Assembly: GCA_963573305.1 (NCBI GenBank)
Contig: OY754337.1
Span: 48,869,164 to 48,933,163, forward strand
Length of the DNA stretch: 64,000 bases
Origin: Pyrrhosoma nymphula
Taxonomy: Eukaryota > Arthropoda > Insecta > Odonata > Coenagrionidae
Direction of reading: 5' to 3'
Shown here piece by piece: positions 57,680-64,000 of the stretch (its first letter is position 1; each line of letters begins with the position of its first letter). A program made the position numbers and the translations under genes. The notes below the pieces were generated by a model. That model was given only the letters and a program-made list of their open reading frames with translations. It had not been told where the DNA came from and did no database searches.

Positions 57680-60600
57680 CTGTTGTTGACACATGAACAA
57701 GAGGGAAAACAGAGATTTAATATGTGAGCACGTAAACAAGGATGGAGGAATGGAGCACGGGAAGAAATAATGCCGTTTGCAAATATTTGAGTCGAGTCAA
57801 CCACTACACCGGATGGAATTAGCGAACTTTGATCGGAAGTTTTCCCGCCATGCAAATGTTTTTCGAAGCTGAGGAATGTTCCATTTTAAAAATTATGACT
57901 TAAGCCGCATCTTTCTTGTTTCAGTCGGAGTCTTCTAGCAATTCATCTCAATGGCCCATTCAGTAATAAGAAATTAAGAAAGAAATTCCCACCTACAATT
58001 ACTCGCGGTTATCCAACAGATTCATGGTGGCCCGATACATAGCCCGGTGGTCTGACAACCAATACATTCATCGATACGCTCCTAATCGATAAATCAAACC
58101 GCAACGCATAGTCGATTGCGGTTCTCATACGGTACCGGTGTTCCGGCTGGGGGTCATTTATGTATTACGCAAGACGTTTTGGCGAGGGAGGGGGGTTGGG
58201 CCTTTCTTACGTTGTCTTACGAAAGGAAGTGAGCGGGCCTTAGACAGTCTTACGTAAGATGTCACTTCTGAATTCGTATTTTTATCACATTTTAAAATTA
58301 ATTTCTTAGGAAAAATCTTGCTCTTTAGGATCACCGCCGCGGCGGTACGCAAAACCGTATGCTATTCTGTAGAAAAACGTGCAACCAATTCGTTGCGTTC
58401 ATTAGTTAGGAGATGTCGCATTTTCAAAGATCACATTTTGCGAGTTGTGCGTACAGCGAGTCAAAAAATATCAAAAACCTTTATCGTTATCCGTGATTAA
58501 GTCAGTTTTTGCGCATTTTGACATAGAATCATCCATAGATTGTTAATTGCTTGTAGGGGGGCCTTCGACAGAAGCCTGGGCACTTACATTTCTTCATCCA
58601 TTATGCCGATCCCATGCCTGTCTGCCACATGCAGACAGGGGAAAAGAGCGCCAGGGTGAAGGTATGTATGGTCACCCATCCGACCACCGTCCGGGCCCTA
58701 CATAGCTTAACTTCGTTGATCTTACGGAACCGGTGTGTCAAAGTGGCTGGGCCGATGCTCTAGACTCCCCACTATAGTTTACTATCTATGTCAATGGTTT
58801 CGAAAATGTCTGATAACTTACGTAAGGTTGGGAGGGGGTGGGTTAAAAAGTGGTAAAATCGCCTAACGTAATACTTGAATGGCCCCTTGGCACATAGGCC
58901 GCGACAGACGATATTTAGAAGCTTGATTGTTAATAGTACCAGAGCAAGCTGGTATGTGTGATGTCAGACATGGATACACATTCAGGTGTTGTACACGCTG
59001 GAGCTCAGATACCCTGTTTATTTCGAGCTATTTTCATCATAGGCTTGTGCCATACAACTAAAGTATAAATGATAGCGTATTAACAAATTTTGTTTCATAG
59101 GTAATTTTACCAACTATCCAAACCAACCTTCGGGTTGAATCACTGAGTGACTGAGTGAGGTAATTTTAACATTTTGCTTTTAAGGTATGTCCATGTGCTT
59201 TCACTTTAAAAACAAGCATAATTAATCGCTAATGGCGTCTTCTCCGTCGGAAATACTTTTAATAAAAACAGCCATATTCGTTTAAAATTAACAAATACCC
59301 AAAAAGTACTCCGGACACGAAATTTCTTTTATTTAAGAAATACGGTTTTGTTGTGCTCAAAAGGCTATTCAGACACTATCGGAAGAAATATCGCGTCTGG
59401 CATCAAATGCCAAGTGGTTGCTCTGCAGACGACGGACTATTACACTATTGTATACATGCTCGAAGCTTTTGACGCCTTCTCGTTGCGCTCCAAGCCATTT
59501 TGAGCCAGAGAATCATGGGACTTTTGCTCAAGATTCACCATGTCTTTCTGTTACTATTATCACTCAGGCAAAAGCGTCTAATGTGTGTTTAAAGTATCTC
59601 ATAAATGCTTGCTTTCGTTGATACTTGATTACAAATCTGTAGAACATCGAAGATGCTGAAAAATATATACTTATTGTTTATCTGCAGATGTTTTATGTAC
59701 CAATCATTAATAAAACTTAAAATTTTGAATAAATACATACTAATTTCAAAAGTTTTACTCATTGTTACAATTCCGAATCCCAACAATTTTTCTCAATTTC
59801 TTATTTGTAATTAATTAATTATTTGATTCATTTGAAATAAAATGGAAAATTTGCAAACGTTATATCCATTAAACAATATTTAATTAAGAAAATCTCAAAT
59901 ACTAATTAGCAGTAACCCATTCTTATGCAAGACAATATTTCAGTGCTTATGATATACAAAGTATTATTCTTTTATTATGATTTCGCAATTCCAAAAAATT
60001 AATGTACCCAATGTTACCTTAAGACCTCACTATTGTTTAAAAATAATATTTTACTATAAAACTCCCATCATCATTTATGACGACACTTTATTTAAATTGA
60101 ACTCCATATCGATAATAATTTAATGTATTTTTTAATTATACTGTATTTTTATAAAGATGCTAATCATTGTTTTCCCAACATAAGTCTTCGATTCAGAATA
60201 AGCTTCCATTTTTCGTATACCCGTTCAAAACCCTAATTTTCTGCCTCAGTCAGCAATAAATCGATCTTTTCATAAGTCAAGGTGTATAAAGTGCAATTCC
60301 GAGCCGCACTTAATCAAAAATTTGATACTGTAGACCAACATAACACTACTGCCCAATGACTGTGTTACTATCATTCATTCAACCACGTTCAACGTCTATG
60401 TCTTTCCTAGGAGTGTTTTAAATTAATTTTCCATAACTAAGGATAAGCTTACCATATGGTAAAATCTGCTCATCATTCCAAATTGATCCGTTATTGGCCA
60501 TTATTCCGTATATTTGTTTATGAGACTCGGCTTCAACTTAGCTATCGGTTGTCAAGGGGCGGTTCAGCAAACATTTGAAGCAATTTTACCAATATTTTAT

Positions 60601-61541
60601 CAAGGTTTTTACTATTTAGAACAGCAAACGAAATTTGCAAGAAATATTAAAAATATTTATTAAATTTTCTTTCATTTGGCGTTCGTCTCGAATTTGAACT
60701 ACCATTATTTCTAATTAAATTATGCAAAAAAACTGAAAGCTAATATAATGACTCCAATACGTGTATTTCCTTATGGGATTTTTCGGACGGACAGACAGTC
60801 AGAGAAAGTTTGTTATTTAATAAATAAAAAATAACATTTGACTTGGATTCATGCCATCCGCCATTCGCAAAAGATTAGTGAGTGTTGTGCGTATTAGCAT
60901 CCCTGCCCCTGAAGTCTGGGTAAATCTTTTTCATGCTGGGTACTTATATTTTGTTGATTTTATCATTGTAATTATGAGTAGAGGATGGTGGATAAATGCT
61001 TTTCGTAGGTACCTTATAGCTTATGGTATAATATTTTACCACTCGAGCTCAAAAGTTAAGAATCGAAGTTTTTTTACTGTATTTTTTTCAAATCATCAAA
61101 GTCAGCAACTTTTTATAATAGGGCGAGTTTATACTGACAAGTTTCTTCCGCAAATTTATTGCACTAGAGTTGACTGGAGATTTTGCACTGAAAAAAAAAT
61201 GTTTCACGAGACAGATTGATTACCTTTTACACCGGTAAAAATTAAATTCTTCAGTCGACTTGCCAAAAAAAATTCTACAAGCGGACTTGCAGAACCATTA
61301 ACACCAGCAATTTACGTCGAAATTCTCTTCCTGCATGAAATTTTCGCAATTATCTTACCACTGGTGTAAACCCAACTTAAAGGTTAAATTCCACGCAATT
61401 TTTTTGAAGAAAACACTAGCGGAAGTAACGTACCTTTGTAAACTAAGCCTCAAACCATGAAACAATGAATTGTAGAAAGGTGCCCTCCGACAATGAGGAG
61501 GCTAGAAATTGAGAAATAAAGAAAACGAACGAGGGACTCAC
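57680..61541 (-). other. ALK intron with a TIR element
   Basis: Intron of 3862 bp. It carries a 737-bp inverted-repeat element (58150-58886). From about 59000 to 61400 it is very AT-rich with no recognised feature. An open frame of 122 codons at 60851-61219 on the plus strand has no recognisable domain and is probably chance. Confidence 0.65.
58150..58886. mobile_element. 737-bp TIR element in an ALK intron
   Basis: GGGGTCATTTATGTATTACG at the left and, inverted, GGGGCCATTCAAGTATTACG at the right. Inside each end lie a G-rich or C-rich block and TTACGTAAG motifs. No transposase frame, so non-autonomous. The target duplication is not clear. Confidence 0.8.
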
Positions 61542-61701
61542 GTGTACACTCCAGCCTCGGGGACGACCCACTTCTGGACCCCGGCCAAGAACGAGGGTTC
61601 GGTGAGCACGACCACCGGGGCCGTTCCGATGGTCTCGGCCGTGCAATCCTCCGGCCTCGGGCCCTCCCGGCCCTTCACTCCGCACGTGCCGATCTCCAAC
61701 A
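61542..61701 (-). CDS. Alk: ALK/LTK-family receptor tyrosine kinase, ectodomain exon (TNF-like region)
   Basis: Internal exon of 160 bp read on the minus strand. It starts after an AG acceptor (CGACCCAG) and ends before a GTGAGT donor. The translation runs from LEIGTCG to the motif GVQKWVVPEAGVYT, and there is no stop in this frame. Family knowledge: ALK receptors carry a cysteine segment of the form TCG...GP...C followed by an L/V-x-G-x-Q-x-W-x-VP-x-x-x-x-Y motif at the start of the TNF-like/glycine-rich ligand-binding region, just outside the membrane. Two nucleotides of the first codon come from the previous exon, and the last codon is completed by the first base of the exon at 57679. This phase match supports the chain. 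The pyrimidine tract before the acceptor is weak, so the 5' edge is the least certain part. The product would be a plasma-membrane receptor; ligand binding is inferred from the family. Confidence 0.9.
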
Positions 61702-63850
61702 CTGGGTCGCGGCGATTTGCGTAAGGGTTCAGGTGAAAGGGAGAAAGTTGGAAAAGGGTAAGAAGGGACGGCGTGAGAGAGAAGAAAAGACAAGAAAAAG
61801 AGCCACATTAATACGTGATGAGACACTCTTCGAGTAGGAAGATGTGAAGGGACAGAGCAACAGATAAAGAGGAGGCATACAATGAAATCGAAAACTTTAT
61901 CTCACGCTAGAGAATAACTCAGGCATCACTTTGTGGAATAAGTTCACTTCAAACCTCTATACTAATAAAAGCCAATTTCCGGGGAAGGGTGCGAGTTATG
62001 GAGAAAATTACTAAACTGATTTAGTTAGTATTGGTGTCATTCTTTTTGTATAGCATCATATTTATCTGAAAAAAATTCTCCGAATTTACATTTTTTCCCA
62101 AATAAATAGTATCTAAATGTAAAGAGAGAAAGCCTAACTCAAACTAATAATCCCCTTATTATATTTTCATAGCAACGAGATGAATACTGTCAACAACGTA
62201 GAACTTTAGCTTAGATGTTTAAACTTAAGAAAAATTAGTAACAGCCTCAAGATATTCCACTATTTACAGAAAATTAATCTGCACAAAAAAAAAGAAAAAA
62301 AAATCTTTAGATACAAAGAGATTTGCTTACCTGGGTAATTTTCCCAACATTGTTGACACGTTTTTAGCTATTGTAAAACTTGTTGGTGTAAGACTTGTTT
62401 ATATTTCGCACTTATGATTCCAAAATACTTACCATGGTTTCGGCACGCCATCGCATACTCTTCTCATTGATAACGGAATGTATGAGCCAATGACATGGTC
62501 GGATTTCAGATGATAGAAGTGTGGAATATAGCCAAGTCTTTTATAAACATGATTGAAACTTTATCTCAAAATAAAATGCAAAGTTAAGATGCAACTTTAC
62601 ATTATGCTTATTTCAGCGCTAAAAATTGAATTTAGTAATCTAAAAATCGTACCATGTAAAGGGTGTTTTGCGCAACTACCACCGTGTTTTCCCCCCATTT
62701 TTTATGTTGATTAAGCTGAAAACACGCTTTTTATGGTATTTAACTAAAATTCTGGAAACTGCGCATAATGTTTTGATTGAAAATTGCTCAAACTCGCGAC
62801 CTCTTCAGCATGTGATTCTACTAACAATAAGTCAGTATTGCGGCCACCGCTGAGCTCTACTAATAGTTCTACAACTTTTTTGTGCAGTGAGTAAATACGA
62901 ATTTTTAGTTTCATATCTGTGAAAAGGTGCGCCTTTTGGAAGAGAGACGTTTAAATTTTCAACATTAAAAATTTCGCGAACCTACTGTGAAACCAAACGC
63001 CGCTAGTGCAATAAGTCTGTGTGCACCCGCCGTGTACTTTAAAACTCATTTTTGACGACGGTCGACAATTTTAAGACCAGGGTAAGCGGTAATATGATGA
63101 ATAAGCATCCACAGTCACTTATATAGACGGTAATATAGACGACACTGCCTAAATTGTGATTTTTGCTTAAAACTTGGGTAGAAATGCAAATTAAGAGCAC
63201 AGAGACTTATGGCTCTAATGACGTTTATTTTCTCTCGAGATTTCCGAATTTATTTTTATGGTTTCTCACTCACACTTAACGCACATTTTTACAAAGCAAA
63301 AATATTTGAGATGCAAATACTCACTGTGCAGAAAAGTTGTGAAACAATTAGGTGAGCTCAGCACTGGCTTTCATGCTGTCCAAAATGAGTATTATAGACT
63401 CGCCGATGTGCATGAAGCAGTAAGGGTGCGATTAGGATCAACGTTTACTGACATGACGGAAGATTCCGCGAAGTTAGGTGATTGTTGTGTAATGTAATGT
63501 TGGCAAGTCGTTGACGGTGCCGTCAACGGACGATGAGCTAAACCTTCAATGTCTTACTTTTCCGTCACGCTACGTTACCGGCAGCCAATCAGAGGAGAGC
63601 TTTACTTATTATTTACAACATTTCATTTCCAGATTGCCCATATTTATTTTTAACTTTGCAATAGAGAAAAAAATTACCTTATTGAAGCACTGTTTTTCAG
63701 TATTGTCAGCGGATTCTTTTAATTTTGTTTTGAAAATATGAAAATAAACAGTAACTTCACAACAGTTTACAACTCCATTTTTACAAGCGGTAAATAATAC
63801 TTGGTTAAAACTTTCGCGGGTCATTATAGATGTATGTTTGTTTTTTGGGT
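61702..63850 (-). other. Upstream ALK intron sequence, no further exon recognised
   Basis: Should be intron if the receptor continues to the right. A 79-codon frame at 63258-63497 (plus) is not recognised. Confidence 0.4.
62787..62860 (-). mobile_element. Possible tRNA-like SINE head
   Basis: On the minus strand GCTCAGCGGTGGCCGCAATA (box A-like) and GGTCGCGAGTTTGAGCAAT (box B-like) lie about 35 bp apart. Degenerate, no tail recognised. Confidence 0.4.
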
Positions 63851-64000
63851 GTACCCCGCGTACTATAACCAGGTGTGATACCTGACGTTTCGTGGCCGTT
63901 GCTGGTTACTTTATCACAGGGAATGAGGATCCTCTTTTTCATTCCCTTTGATAAAGTGACCAGCAACGGCCATGAAATATCAGGTATCACATCTAGTTGT
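63851..64000. repeat. Foldback palindrome running to the window edge
   Basis: ACCAGGTGTGATACCTGACG...GGCCGTTGCTGGTTACTTTA...GGGAATGA is followed, after a short spacer, by its inverse ending ATCACATCTAGTTGT at base 64000. On the plus strand GTGACC-AGCAAC-GGCCAT precedes GAAAT. It may continue beyond the window. Confidence 0.9.

Noticed and set aside
60851..61219. 122-codon open frame inside the ALK intron
   Set aside because: AT-rich, aromatic-rich chance-like sequence with no recognised motif.
1..64000. CRISPR arrays, operons or prokaryotic genes
   Set aside because: No regularly spaced repeats; introns, SINEs and eukaryotic transposons show a eukaryotic nuclear genome.

Overview
The window reads as nuclear DNA from an arthropod, most probably an insect with a large, repeat-rich genome. 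It is AT-rich and has no dense gene packing. Recognisable host coding sequence is limited to short exons flanked by GT and AG splice sites. Everything else that can be recognised is transposon-derived: hAT, mariner, RTE-like and CR1/L2-like elements, tRNA-derived SINEs, foldbacks and MITEs. No lower taxonomic level can be defended from the sequence alone.

Host gene. Three consecutive exons on the minus strand (61701-61542, 57679-57532, 53342-53169) have compatible splice phases. They encode the membrane-proximal ectodomain of an ALK/LTK-family receptor tyrosine kinase, running from the TNF-like region into the glycine-rich region and ending in GGGGGGGGATYVFK. The 5' part of the gene should lie beyond base 64000. 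No EGF-like, transmembrane or kinase exon was found below 53169. Either the next intron is longer than about 53 kb or small exons were missed.

Layout. 1-7.2 kb: degraded RTE-like LINE pieces, a MITE, a palindromic-end element and a CpG-rich patch. 7.26-12.35 kb: one RTE-like 3' end broken by three DNA transposons, namely a 3.5-kb hAT element with an 8-bp target duplication, a mariner remnant and a 692-bp element with another 8-bp duplication. 12.4-20.8 kb: a TIR element, an RTE-like 3' end, a 2-kb CR1/L2-like retrotransposon with at least three lesions, and two inverted-repeat structures. 20.9-34 kb: a 154-bp tandem duplication, a THAP-domain relic, foldback palindromes, a SINE, LINE pieces and a 281-bp TIR element. 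34-41 kb: an old and a young copy of a foldback family; the young copy has 767-bp arms that look identical and a loop holding a degraded mariner-like transposase. 41-53 kb: a SINE, foldbacks and long stretches where nothing was recognised. 53-64 kb: the receptor exons, with a SINE and a TIR element in their introns and a palindrome at the right edge.

The most unusual recurring signal is a set of palindromes scattered over the window (about 18.1, 23.1, 25.5, 27.4, 37.1, 43.2, 43.7, 50.2 and 63.9 kb). Their flanks differ, but several share a core of CTGANGA, one extra base, a short hairpin, then GAAAC. This resembles a hammerhead ribozyme core without matching it exactly.
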